Below are positions 50,728-59,120 of a DNA stretch of 64,000 nt, one piece after another (the stretch's first letter is position 1; the number at the start of each line of letters is the position of its first letter). Origin of the DNA: Stentor coeruleus (taxonomy: Eukaryota; Ciliophora; Heterotrichea; Heterotrichida; Stentoridae); contig MPUH01000118.1 in assembly GCA_001970955.1 (NCBI GenBank), forward strand, positions 1-64,000. The letters are read 5' to 3'. A program made the translations under genes and the position numbers. The notes beneath the pieces are model-generated. The model saw nothing but the letters and a program-made list of their open reading frames with translations. It ran no database searches and was not told where the DNA came from.

Positions 50728-50934
50728 TTTTTATTAGAATAACTTATATTAAAAAGATATGAATTTTTATATATAGATTAGTATTAGTATTAGTTAGGAA
50801 TTATCGCTTGACTATTGTCCAGCCCTTGTTAATTTATATATAGATATAAACCTAAAGTATTTTTATTAGAATAACTTATATTACGCAGATAAGAAGTTAC
50901 AATATCGATATTTTTATTAGAATAACTTATATTA
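50728..50934. repeat. Three direct copies of a 24-bp sequence in a diverged tandem array
   Basis: Identical 24-mers start at 50728, 50860 and 50911 (core TTATTAGAATAACTTATATT). Units 2 and 3 are 51 bp apart and also share a diverged right half (consensus GTTAYAATATCRATA). Unit 1 is separated from unit 2 by 132 bp, of which 67 bp is the insertion plus one target duplication. The array lies just upstream of the start of the minus-strand 216-aa gene, so it is either promoter repeats or slippage. Confidence 0.85.
50766..50845 (-). mobile_element. Tiny retroposon-like insertion, copy 2
   Basis: A 54-bp core (50779-50832) is bounded by perfect 13-bp direct repeats TTTATATATAGAT at 50766-50778 and 50833-50845. 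On the minus strand the core reads TTAAC, then AAGGGCTGGACAATAG, and ends in the CTAATACTAATACTA tail. Against copy 1 (42633-42683) there is one mismatch over 50 bp; copy 2 has four more bases at the 5' end, as expected of reverse-transcribed copies with slightly different 5' ends. It sits between units of the tandem array upstream of the 216-aa gene. Confidence 0.65.
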
Positions 50935-51044
50935 TATAGCTGGGAGGTTATAATATCAATAGTTTTATATATACTTATATACTAATATATATATCTTTTT
51001 AATATAATCTCTCATACTAAAATAATTTGTAAATACATTACCTT

Positions 51045-51911
51045 TTAATTATCATTAGAACTAGAATAAGACACATTATCAAAAATCAAGTCATCATCCA
51101 TTACAAACTTTGAGTTTCTATTAAAAATAACCCTTCTCCGTATATTTTCCACAGCCGGTGCAACATTCACCTTCTCCTTCGCCGTATCAAAACTATTCAA
51201 CGCAGTTTCAAAAATAGGCTTCTCCTCATTTATCATCTTAAAATCCTTACTCTTATCCTCACTTAATCCTCCAGTATATTCCATAAGTCCAATCGGAGAA
51301 AATAACATTTTCGAACTATCTTTCAAAACCCTATTCAGTGTTTCTGACAAAAAAGGTATCGAACTTTTGCTTTTCTCATGATAAACCATGGAATTTTTAC
51401 TTTTTTCCTCATTTTCCAATAAAGATTTACTTATATCATAACGATTTAACATAGGTTTACTTTTTCCATCACGATGAAGCATAGTCATTTGTTTTTTTTC
51501 CTGTTTATAATATCCAGGATTTGATCCTCTTCTTGATTTGATTTGGCTTTGATGATATTCAGTTGCTTTAATAGTTTTTCTTAGAAAACTTTTGCCTTTA
51601 TAATTTTTATCATCGAAAAGCCTAGAAAATTTAAAGTCAGCTTTTTCTTCTGAGATTTTTAGTGGAGGACGTGGACTCATTACTATATCTGCTGCTGTTG
51701 GAGAATATGATGGGTATTGAAAAGTTCCTCCTGATGGTAAAAATACTTGTATTGGGTTGTTTATTGTTATTTTTGATGATGCTCGGAGTTTGAAGTAGAG
51801 TTTTAGTTTGTTGCTTATAGACTCTTTTGAGATGAATTTAGGAACTTTTTTGTTGTATTTTATTGGGGGGAGAGATGAAACTTGACGACTTTTGGTTTTC
51901 AGATTGTCCAT
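51045..51911 (-). CDS. Hypothetical basic protein, 288 aa
   Basis: Not recognised. One exon, TAA stop. Ser/Lys/Pro-rich and probably disordered for most of its length, with short hydrophobic patches (for example NPIQVFLPSGGTFQYPSYSP near residue 55 and MLFSPIGLMEYTGG near 205). Repeated short motifs of the type KSKxS/M occur between residues 125 and 195. The C-terminus is acidic (DDDLIFDNVSYSSSNDN). It has no TM segment or signal peptide. Its 5' flank is G-rich on the plus strand, matching other minus-strand starts, which supports it as a real gene. Confidence 0.65.
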   Translation of the reverse strand: MDNLKTKSRQVSSLPPIKYNKKVPKFISKESISNKLKLYFKLRASSKITINNPIQVFLPSGGTFQYPSYSPTAADIVMSPRPPLKISEEKADFKFSRLFDDKNYKGKSFLRKTIKATEYHQSQIKSRRGSNPGYYKQEKKQMTMLHRDGKSKPMLNRYDISKSLLENEEKSKNSMVYHEKSKSSIPFLSETLNRVLKDSSKMLFSPIGLMEYTGGLSEDKSKDFKMINEEKPIFETALNSFDTAKEKVNVAPAVENIRRRVIFNRNSKFVMDDDLIFDNVSYSSSNDN

Positions 51912-52492
51912 TTAATTACTAGTTTTTTCGTAATTAGGAGAATTTTTGGCCTTTGTTGGTTGGCTTTTTGGGAATATGGAAAATAGTGATTTGTTGAGAA
52001 ATACTTGATTTGCAGTGGATTTTTGTTGGTTTGGAGATATAAAAATGATGAGATTTTTTATTGGTTTTTAGGTAGAGTTATACAAATAGCAATATAATGC
52101 CTAACCCAAAAGTTAAATAAACATACTCTAAAGCTAATATTTAATTATCAAAATATCACCTTCCATTCAAATTTCACATCGATAAATATTATACATAATA
52201 TAAACCAAACATATCTTTAATAATTCCATAATAATAACAATATAAGCCTTTATTACAATAAAATCGCAAATACTAATAAAAAAACCAACGTAAAACCAAA
52301 ACAAATTCTTCCCATCTAATCTGCAATAGAAAAAAAATCCCTTTTCATTATTTTACTTTACAAAATCAATAAACCAAACAAAATTGCTTTAAAATCATAA
52401 TAATTTCATCAAAAAACCTTTCAAGTTGAATAAAATCTTATTCTGAAATTGTATCCTACCTTATAATTAGTTTACCCAATATGCTATAATAA
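51912..52492. other. Divergent promoter region with a skew switch
   Basis: A clear example of the flank signature. The first 170 bp (upstream of the minus-strand 288-aa gene) are G-rich and C-poor on the plus strand; from about 52090 to eL29 they become C-rich and G-poor. No TATA-like box is convincing in AT-rich DNA. No other gene seen. Confidence 0.55.
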
Positions 52493-52672
52493 ATGGCAAA
52501 GAGCAAGAACCATACAAGCCACAACCAGAACAGGAAGAACCACAGAAATGGGATCAAAAAGCCCAATAAACAGAGGTACGAGTCCTTGAAAGGATGTGAC
52601 TTGAAGTACAGGAAGAATAGAAGGTTCGCTCAACTTCACGATCCTAATATCAAGAAGCACGTATTAGCATAA
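52493..52672 (+). CDS. RPL29: Ribosomal protein eL29 (L29e), 59 aa
   Basis: A complete 59-residue frame, ATG 52493 to TAA 52672, easily missed because of its length. It reads [20 protein letters not shown], then [20 protein letters not shown], then [19 protein letters not shown], matching eukaryotic eL29 ([24 protein letters not shown]) almost residue for residue in its first half. eL29 is a small, very basic protein of the large ribosomal subunit. One exon. Codon use is more GC-rich and less AT-biased (AAG, CAC, AGG) than neighbouring genes, as expected of a highly expressed gene. The upstream 400 bp are C-rich and G-poor. Confidence 0.96.
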   Translation: MAKSKNHTSHNQNRKNHRNGIKKPNKQRYESLKGCDLKYRKNRRFAQLHDPNIKKHVLA

Positions 52673-53221
52673 GTAATCATTCTTAGAAGATTTCACTTAT
52701 TCTTTTGTTATATGTATATATAATCTTGTATATCTTATATTATTTGTGGAAGTTTACTTAGAAATAAGAATTACTCCTTTTTGGTATGCTATAAGGAAAA
52801 AAGAAGAGGTTTTATGAGGTTTTTGATGGTGTTAAGTTCATGAGACTTGGTGATTTGGTGGGTTTTTTTGTCTTTTGATAGAATTCAACTTTGGGATTTT
52901 GATATTTGTAAGTGGATGGAAGATTTTTTATGATGGAAAGGTGGAAAAAAAATTTGATGCTAAGATTTGTTGATAGGAAAAGGATTTATGCTATTTTGTA
53001 TTAGGCAAAATGCATTGGGTAGGTTTATTATGTGTGTTTGTGTGTTTATATATAACTATTAGTTGAAATAAAACCATACCCGAATTCCTATAACAATCAC
53101 TCTCAATCCTTTCATCATTCTTAAACTATCAAAGCAACATAAAAACTCACATTTTCAACAGTTTTTACCCTTACATATTATCAACCCATTATAACTGAAC
53201 ATTTCCTATTTTTATATAATA
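52673..53221. other. Intergenic, tandem plus-strand genes
   Basis: G-rich and C-poor for 300 bp after eL29 (52790-53040), then C-rich and G-poor for 150 bp before the next start (53070-53220). This is the 3'-flank/5'-flank signature in one gap. No other gene recognised. Confidence 0.55.
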
Positions 53222-53806
53222 ATGCTGACTAAACCAAACAAATACACAAAAGGAAACTCTCCTCTACACAGAAGCTTGACTCCAACTTTACTAATCGAAA
53301 GCCCAAAAATGACCCTTGCGAACTACAAACTTATGATCAAAAAGTCCAAAGAAAAACCTAAAGTTATCAAACAATCAGGTCTTGCAACAACAAGTAATCA
53401 AGTTGTTACGTCTTTACTTGATTCTGTTATTAGTACCGACACATGTATTTTTCCAACTCCATTAAAACAAGATACAAATGAAGTTGAAGAGCTTAGATAT
53501 CAGCTACAAGAAATGCAGAGATTTACGAAAAATGCTCTTGAAGTACAAAGAATGTATTTTGAGGAAATAATTGCAGGACTTGAACAGGAAATTAAAGAAG
53601 ATAAAGAGTATTTTAATAAAGAAATGAGTTTAATTCGTGAAGAGATCATTGGGCTAAAGGAAGAAAAAAGCGATTTGAGTACGATATTACCTGAGAACCA
53701 GAGCTCTTGGGATTTGAAAACTCAGTATTTTAAGAACCAGGAGTTTATTTCTGTACTAGAAAGACAAAATCAGATGCTTTATGAAAAAATCATAAAAAAT
53801 AACTAA
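53222..53806 (+). CDS. Coiled-coil protein, 194 aa
   Basis: Not recognised. One exon, TAA stop. The first 80 residues are basic and Ser/Thr/Pro-rich (LHRSLTPTLLIESPKMTLAN). Residues 85-194 are a coiled coil broken once by a Pro-Glu-Asn segment (EVEELRYQLQEMQRFTKNAL; EDKEYFNKEMSLIREEIIGL; ISVLERQNQMLYEKIIKNN). No membrane segment. A scaffold or cytoskeletal role is possible; nothing is specific. It follows eL29 with a C-rich leader directly before the ATG. Confidence 0.72.
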   Translation: MLTKPNKYTKGNSPLHRSLTPTLLIESPKMTLANYKLMIKKSKEKPKVIKQSGLATTSNQVVTSLLDSVISTDTCIFPTPLKQDTNEVEELRYQLQEMQRFTKNALEVQRMYFEEIIAGLEQEIKEDKEYFNKEMSLIREEIIGLKEEKSDLSTILPENQSSWDLKTQYFKNQEFISVLERQNQMLYEKIIKNN

Positions 53807-54592
53807 TTATCTAATTAGCTTGTGTGGAATGATGATTTATACATTTAAACTAGAAATTTATATGTCTTATAAATAGTTTAATTATGAATATTAAATGAAC
53901 CTACTGTAAAAGAAGAAGTATTTTTATATAATCTAATCATTAAATTAGCATAACTTACTTAAAAGCCTTTAAATTTTATTCTTAAAAAATCAAGTACTTA
54001 AATTTTGATATTATTCTCTTTATACATTCTATTCATGTTCAAATGTTTTAGGTAAATTTTATTCAAAAGTTAAAGTTAAAGCATATATAAAATAATCTAA
54101 ACTTGAAATAATCTCCATTAAAAATAACTAAACTTTCCTTAAAAGTAAATTTATTTTTCCTAGATTAGACGAATATTTTAAGTATTATTATCCATAATCT
54201 AAAATTTTTTTACCAAGATACATAAATCTAGATACTTCTTAAGAACCCCTATCACACATAAAAATTCCTAATCACTTAAGCAGATACTTCTGACTCCACC
54301 AAATCCAACATATAAATATATCTGTAAACACACTAAATCAACTTCATTAGCCTTATTATTTTCTACCCTTCTCTGAAATCTCTCTTAAAAAAATCCTTTT
54401 CATATCATTCACTCTTCCAAACATTTCACTCCTCTCATAATTCCTAATAAGCCATCCTCCATTTAGAACTACAATATTTCAATCAATCATTTAATCTAAC
54501 ACCCTAACACCCACCATAAACCTCATATTACCCTTAACAACACTTCACATAAATTCATTAGTTCAGCAAGTTCTAATCATGGTTGATAATAA
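53807..54592. other. Intergenic with a strongly C-rich, G-poor leader
   Basis: The last 350 bp before the SERBP1-like gene are nearly devoid of G on the plus strand and rich in CT and CA. They contain CTAACACCCTAACACCCACC at about 54497-54516, which resembles a short telomeric C-strand run. No gene seen. Confidence 0.5.
54240..54592 (+). promoter_or_regulatory. C-rich, G-poor 5' flank of the SERBP1-like gene
   Basis: The clearest case of the composition that precedes plus-strand starts here. It includes the telomere-like CTAACACCCTAACACCC stretch. Telo-box-like motifs drive ribosomal-protein genes in plants, and Rap1 sites do in yeast; a similar role here is only a suggestion. Confidence 0.35.
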
Positions 54593-55462
54593 ATGGCCCG
54601 AGCAGGCAATATATTTACTCTTCTTGAAGATGATGAGCAGGATGAAGTAGCTCTCGTTAAAGTTGCTAAAGTATCAAAGCCTGCCAAAGTTGCCCAAGGC
54701 GTATCAGCTTCTTCTCATTCAAAACCAATTGAATCAAAAAAAGTTCAAGAAAAAAATGAAGGCCAGAAGGAAAAGCCCAGCAACAAAAAACCTGTAGCTG
54801 ACCATTCAGTTCCAGAAGGTCAAAAGGAAGCTAGAAACACAAAAAAAGATGATAAACCCTTCAAAAATGATCGCAAGTCTCATACAGGTCGAGGCAGAGA
54901 AATATCTAAAGAAGGTGTAGTTTCACATGGAAGGGCAAATCATGAACAAGAAACAAAAGTAGAACCAGAAGCTGCATGGACAACTGATGAAAAAAAAGAA
55001 ACAAAAGATAATGAACCAGAGGAAACTAAAGAAGAAGGACAAAAAGATGAAACCCCAGCTCAAACTGAACCTCCAAAACCTGATTTTATAACTTTTTCTG
55101 AATTTCATGAACCTAAAGCTCAAGAAATATCAGAAGAAGAAGATAAAGATGAGAAAAAAGAAAAACAAGTTGAAAAAGAAAGTTATTTGAACTTTAAAAT
55201 AGGTGTTGAAAGAAGAGGTAGAGGGGGTAGAGGAGGAAGAGGAGGAAGAGATAGAGGTGGAAGAGGTGAAGGAAGAACTGAAGGAAGAGGTGAAGGAAGA
55301 GGTGGAAGAGGAGAAAGAAGAGGTGGAAGAGGTGAGGGAAGAGGTGGAAGAAGTGGAAGAGGTGATAAGAATGATGGAGAAAAAAGAGGATATGATCAAA
55401 AGAAAAGTGAACAAAAAGTCCCTAATCCACTTGATATGAACGACTTCCCTAGTTTAGGATAA
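54593..55462 (+). CDS. SERBP1/Stm1-like ribosome- and mRNA-binding protein, 289 aa
   Basis: One exon. The layout follows the HABP4/SERBP1 family: an acidic N-terminus (NIFTLLEDDEQDEVALVKV), a basic linker, a central motif HTGRGREISKEGVVSHGRAN near residues 102-121 (family RGREFDRHSG-type), an acidic stretch with TKEEGQKDETPA-like sequence, a C-terminal RGG box of about 60 residues (RGRGGRGGRGGRDRGGRGEG and on), and a final NPLDMNDFPSLG, like the family's closing aromatic-Pro motif (SERBP1 EAFPALA). SERBP1/Stm1 proteins thread the mRNA channel of idle 80S ribosomes and guard them. The RGG region is near-repetitive DNA (GGAAGAGGT units). The stop is 60 bp from the stop of the opposite-strand RING gene. 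Confidence 0.83.
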   Translation: MARAGNIFTLLEDDEQDEVALVKVAKVSKPAKVAQGVSASSHSKPIESKKVQEKNEGQKEKPSNKKPVADHSVPEGQKEARNTKKDDKPFKNDRKSHTGRGREISKEGVVSHGRANHEQETKVEPEAAWTTDEKKETKDNEPEETKEEGQKDETPAQTEPPKPDFITFSEFHEPKAQEISEEEDKDEKKEKQVEKESYLNFKIGVERRGRGGRGGRGGRDRGGRGEGRTEGRGEGRGGRGERRGGRGEGRGGRSGRGDKNDGEKRGYDQKKSEQKVPNPLDMNDFPSLG

Positions 55463-55522
55463 TTAATAATGGGCACTTGTGTTCAAAAAAATACGATAAA
55501 GAAACTAATAAATTATTTCATA

Positions 55523-56761
55523 TTATCTACCTCCTAAAGGAATGAATATTTTCCTACACATTGGGCATTTTCTATCAATACTTTTAGTCATACATTTCCA
55601 AACACATTCAGTATGAAGAGCATGTCCGCAATTAAGCCTACAACATTTTTCAGAATTAAGTAAATCCCAACAAATACAACATTTTTCATCACCCAATAGG
55701 GTGATTTCATTTTTAGGAATATCAGGAAACATATCTTTAAATTGTTTTATTGAATCTTTAAATTGGAAATATTGTTTGATTTGCTTTGAGATTATTGAAA
55801 AATGCCCTTGGAGTTTTACTAATATAACAAATTCTAATGGATTTAAACTAGTCATCCCACCATTTGAGAATTCTAGATGTAGCCATTTAGATATTATAAG
55901 AGCAGAGTCGAATATTTCGAGGAATTTATCAACAAGTGCAGGGATTTTGTTTTGTAAGCATATGGTATAATATGATTGGGTTAANGGGATTTTGTTTTGT
56001 AAGCATATGGTATAATATGATTGGGTTAAGAGTTTTAATATTAATAAGGAGTCAAAGTTGAGAAGTAAAGTATTCCAGAAACCAATACCGGAGAATACTT
56101 TTAGGTTAAATAGCAAGATAGAAATGGTTAAAAATATCAGCATGTATATAAAGTGACTTNAGAGTTTTAATATTAATAAGGAGTCAAAGTTGAGAAGTAA
56201 AGTATTCCAGAAACCAATACCGGAAAATACTTTTAGGTTAAGTAGCAAGATAGAAATGGTTAAAAATATCAGCATGTATATAAAGTGACTCAGGTTTTTC
56301 AGATTGTTTTCGCTAATTCGCAAATTGATTATCAAACACATACCTTTTATACATGCATAATTAGAATACACAATCGCCCACAGCAACCCTTCAATCGAAT
56401 TAGGATTTGAGCATCTTAAAATTATAAGGACCACCTGCAATATCGAGTTGTCTGTTAAGAACCCTTTAATTACATTACGTTTATCAGATAAAGTTAGATT
56501 ACCCAAGAAAATATAAGTGATAATATGTGATACAAATATTGTCAATGAAAAAATCGAACAGAATAGACTAAATGCAACAAAAATACAAAAAGGACTTGAG
56601 CTTAGTTGTTTTAGCACATGAATAAGACCACTTTTTAAAAGTACTGGAATGATCAAAAATATCCAAGCGATAATATTCAAAAACACTAAACCATAAAAAA
56701 CAATCCCTACATTGAATTTTCTTTTGAATGTTTCCATTTGTATATAATAAATATAATTCAC
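55523..56761 (-). CDS. Multi-pass membrane RING-H2 protein (model inflated by assembly duplications)
   Basis: One exon. The N-terminal two thirds carry five or six hydrophobic helices (for example VFYGLVFLNIIAWIFLIIPV and FIYMLIFLTISILL). The C-terminus is a complete RING-H2: CCICWDLL, then LNCGHALHTECVW, then KCPMCRKIF, with all eight zinc ligands. It is a probable membrane-bound E3 ubiquitin ligase. As written the frame encodes 412 positions with two unknown residues, but two segments are duplicated around single Ns at 55985 and 56160 (45 bp and 132 bp, both multiples of three, so the frame survives). Collapsing them gives about 353 residues. The initiator could also be the Met eight codons further in (METFKRKF). 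Confidence 0.8.
   Translation of the reverse strand: MNYIYYIQMETFKRKFNVGIVFYGLVFLNIIAWIFLIIPVLLKSGLIHVLKQLSSSPFCIFVAFSLFCSIFSLTIFVSHIITYIFLGNLTLSDKRNVIKGFLTDNSILQVVLIILRCSNPNSIEGLLWAIVYSNYACIKGMCLIINLRISENNLKNLSHFIYMLIFLTISILLLNLKVFSGIGFWNTLLLNFDSLLILKLXSHFIYMLIFLTISILLFNLKVFSGIGFWNTLLLNFDSLLILKLLTQSYYTICLQNKIXLTQSYYTICLQNKIPALVDKFLEIFDSALIISKWLHLEFSNGGMTSLNPLEFVILVKLQGHFSIISKQIKQYFQFKDSIKQFKDMFPDIPKNEITLLGDEKCCICWDLLNSEKCCRLNCGHALHTECVWKCMTKSIDRKCPMCRKIFIPLGGR
55941..56029. repeat. 44-bp direct duplication around a single N (assembly artefact)
   Basis: 55941-55984 and 55986-56029 are identical, separated by one N at 55985. They lie within the RING gene and duplicate 15 codons of it. Confidence 0.9.
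56029..56290. repeat. 131-bp direct duplication around a single N (assembly artefact)
   Basis: 56029-56159 and 56161 to about 56290 differ at two or three positions and flank one N at 56160. Together with the 44-bp pair this shows a 174-bp contig (55986-56159) placed between two contigs that both overlap it. Confidence 0.9.
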
Positions 56762-56925
56762 CAGGAAAATAATTTCATTACATAAACATAAAATTATATC
56801 CTAACCTATTTCTTATCTAAAAAAAACTTTTTATCATCAAATGATATAAATAACACAAGAATCTTAGTATTTATACTATAAAATTATCATATAAAAGTAT
56901 CTAAAAATGTTAAATAAATACTAAA

Positions 56926-58995
56926 ATGGAATCAAAAAGTACCGAAGAGGTCCTTGCTGACTTTTTAACCTCACTCAGCCTTGGGGAAAAAGAAGCTGAG
57001 AAACTCCGATACAAACTTGTTAAAAACACAAACTTCGACCCTCACTCCATCTTCGAATCTTTAGATACTTTAAAAATCAATAAACTTTCATATAATGACC
57101 TTTATGAATTCCTTCAACGTAACACTATCTATTGCACAAAAAAAGAAGTCTTCAACCTAATTACCTATTATGATAAACAATCAAATGGATATTTAGAATA
57201 TAATGATTTTCTTAACTTAATCATCCCAGCAACAATTCCTAACATAATAGATCTTTTAAATCATAAAAGTAAACTTACAACAGAAATCATCAATGATTTT
57301 TGTAATATTATAGAATGTGAACTTATTCTTCATCGTAATCTTCAAGAATATAAAATCATTTTACTTAAAACTGTTGAGCCAAATTTATCAAAAGTTTTTT
57401 CAATGATATCAGAAGGTAAAGATATTATATGTAAGAAAAAATTAAAGAATTTTCTTATGTTTATAAGGCCAAAAGTGTATTTTGAAGTTGATGATATTTT
57501 TAGAAGACTATGTCGAAATAAAGAAGGTATCAGTTATGAGGATCTTATAAGAATGTGTGAGATAAAAGATATATTTATAGATGGTAGGAGGAAATCAGTT
57601 GGGATATATGATCAGAGTATTGGTGAAGTTAAAGAAACATTAAAGGATTTGATTGGAGAAATGAATAGAAGAAAAGGGACTCCAGTTAAGATACAAAATG
57701 AGTTAAATAGTTCAAGGGGTGGGAGTGAGAATTGTGAATCTGCTGTGAAAACTGATAGTAATTTTGAAGCGAACATAAATAAGCAGTATAAAACGAAATG
57801 TGCTTTGAATAATACTGGGAAAAATGCTTGGGGATTAAATAGTACTCAAATACCAGTCTCACAATTGATTAGACATACAAGAAGAGCTTCTGAATCATGC
57901 TTAGAAGCTATAGCAAAAGCTGAAGGAATGCATATAAAATCTAAATTCAGCCCTAGTACTTCTATTGATATAGAGAAAAAAAATATATTAACTAGTCCAC
58001 AAGTTACTACAAAAGTATTAAACAACCCTAATTTTTCTCATCCTTTAAGAAAACCTCATCCTAAAGGTCATAATCATACAAATTCATCTGATATACTAAA
58101 TAACTATGATATAAAACCATCATCTTTACAAATGACAATTATTAATCCTAATATAAAATCTTTACCAAGTTCATATGATTATTTAAATCCACAAGTCATA
58201 TCAAAACCATTTCCTAAAAGTAATACAAAATCTGCTTATGTTCCTAATAGTGCAAAAGCTTTTTGTAAAACTTTTCAATATAAAAAACCTGAAGTTGTTG
58301 AAGAAAATGAATTGGTGAAATTTTTTACTAATGAATGTTTGATAGCTAAAGAAGGAGAAATATTAAAGTGTGATTTGGCTATGCAGGAAGATTTTAATAT
58401 TATTGATGCGTTTAGGATATTTGATAAAATTGGTGCTGATTTTATAAGTATTAGGGATATACAAGATTATTTAGAGAGGAAAAATGTGTTTTTCAAATTT
58501 GATGATATTTTTTTGCTTTTTAGAAGGTATACCAAAAATAAAGAGATGAAGCTTAAGTTCTCAGAGTTCTCAGAAATGCTTATACCTAGAAATGAAAGGA
58601 TTTTTTCTGTGCTTAAAGATAGAATACCAAGGTTTACTACAGGGGAGAATTTTTCAGGACAAACTTTAGGCAAATTCATCACCCTATTAGAATTCCTCAT
58701 AAAATCAGAAATATCCGCAGAAAAAAATAGAGTCGCCTTTAAACAGCATAAAAAGTTCAACTTCTCCACCGCTTTCGCAATTTTAGATAAAAAAAATCGT
58801 GGGTACATTGAAGAATACGACTTTGAGCATATTTTCTCCACTTTTAATATAAAAGCTGATCTTCTTGAAATAAAAAATATCTTTCAGAAATTTAAAAGTA
58901 GATCATCAGATATCATAACCATTCAAGATTTTATAGATGAATTTACCCCGAAATCCCTTCACAGTTCTAGCACGAGCATATTAAAAATAGCTTAA
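56926..58995 (+). CDS. Degenerate EF-hand repeat protein, 689 aa
   Basis: One exon. Helix-loop-helix units of calmodulin type are visible but mostly lack calcium ligands. N-terminal: SIFESLDTLKINKLSYNDLY, then YYDKQSNGYLEYNDFLNLII near residues 85-105. C-terminal: AFRIFDKIGADFISIRDIQD near 495, LFRRYTKNKEMKLKFSEFSE near 530, AFAILDKKNRGYIEEYDFEH near 615, and a last unit near 650. Only the unit with DKQSNGYLEYND looks near-canonical. The middle 250 residues are low-complexity, rich in Ser, Asn, Lys and Pro. The N- and C-terminal blocks resemble each other, suggesting an internal duplication. Paired EF-hand blocks with IPxxxxN/R-type linkers are common in ciliate cytoskeletal proteins; function here is unknown. 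Confidence 0.8.
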   Translation: MESKSTEEVLADFLTSLSLGEKEAEKLRYKLVKNTNFDPHSIFESLDTLKINKLSYNDLYEFLQRNTIYCTKKEVFNLITYYDKQSNGYLEYNDFLNLIIPATIPNIIDLLNHKSKLTTEIINDFCNIIECELILHRNLQEYKIILLKTVEPNLSKVFSMISEGKDIICKKKLKNFLMFIRPKVYFEVDDIFRRLCRNKEGISYEDLIRMCEIKDIFIDGRRKSVGIYDQSIGEVKETLKDLIGEMNRRKGTPVKIQNELNSSRGGSENCESAVKTDSNFEANINKQYKTKCALNNTGKNAWGLNSTQIPVSQLIRHTRRASESCLEAIAKAEGMHIKSKFSPSTSIDIEKKNILTSPQVTTKVLNNPNFSHPLRKPHPKGHNHTNSSDILNNYDIKPSSLQMTIINPNIKSLPSSYDYLNPQVISKPFPKSNTKSAYVPNSAKAFCKTFQYKKPEVVEENELVKFFTNECLIAKEGEILKCDLAMQEDFNIIDAFRIFDKIGADFISIRDIQDYLERKNVFFKFDDIFLLFRRYTKNKEMKLKFSEFSEMLIPRNERIFSVLKDRIPRFTTGENFSGQTLGKFITLLEFLIKSEISAEKNRVAFKQHKKFNFSTAFAILDKKNRGYIEEYDFEHIFSTFNIKADLLEIKNIFQKFKSRSSDIITIQDFIDEFTPKSLHSSSTSILKIA

Positions 58996-59120
58996 AAATA
59001 AGGAAATTTATGTGGCAGGGTTTTAAAAACTCATTTTTTGTATGTTTTTTTTTAAATAATCAGGGAATTTTTAACTAACCCAAGGGATATACAGAAAAGT
59101 ATGGTTTTATATAAAAATAA

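Larger units (their letters stand above)
50696..51044. other. Repeat-bearing 5' flank
   Basis: Gene-free. It contains three copies of a 24-bp sequence and the second tiny retroposon-like insertion, both listed separately. Otherwise AT-rich. Confidence 0.6.

Noticed and set aside
55130-55414. 94-codon Ser-rich frame opposite the RGG box
   Set aside because: Antisense of GGA/AGA repeats gives poly-Ser/Thr; the plus-strand frame has the family layout. The same applies to the Glu/Val-rich frame at 55203-55439 in another plus frame.
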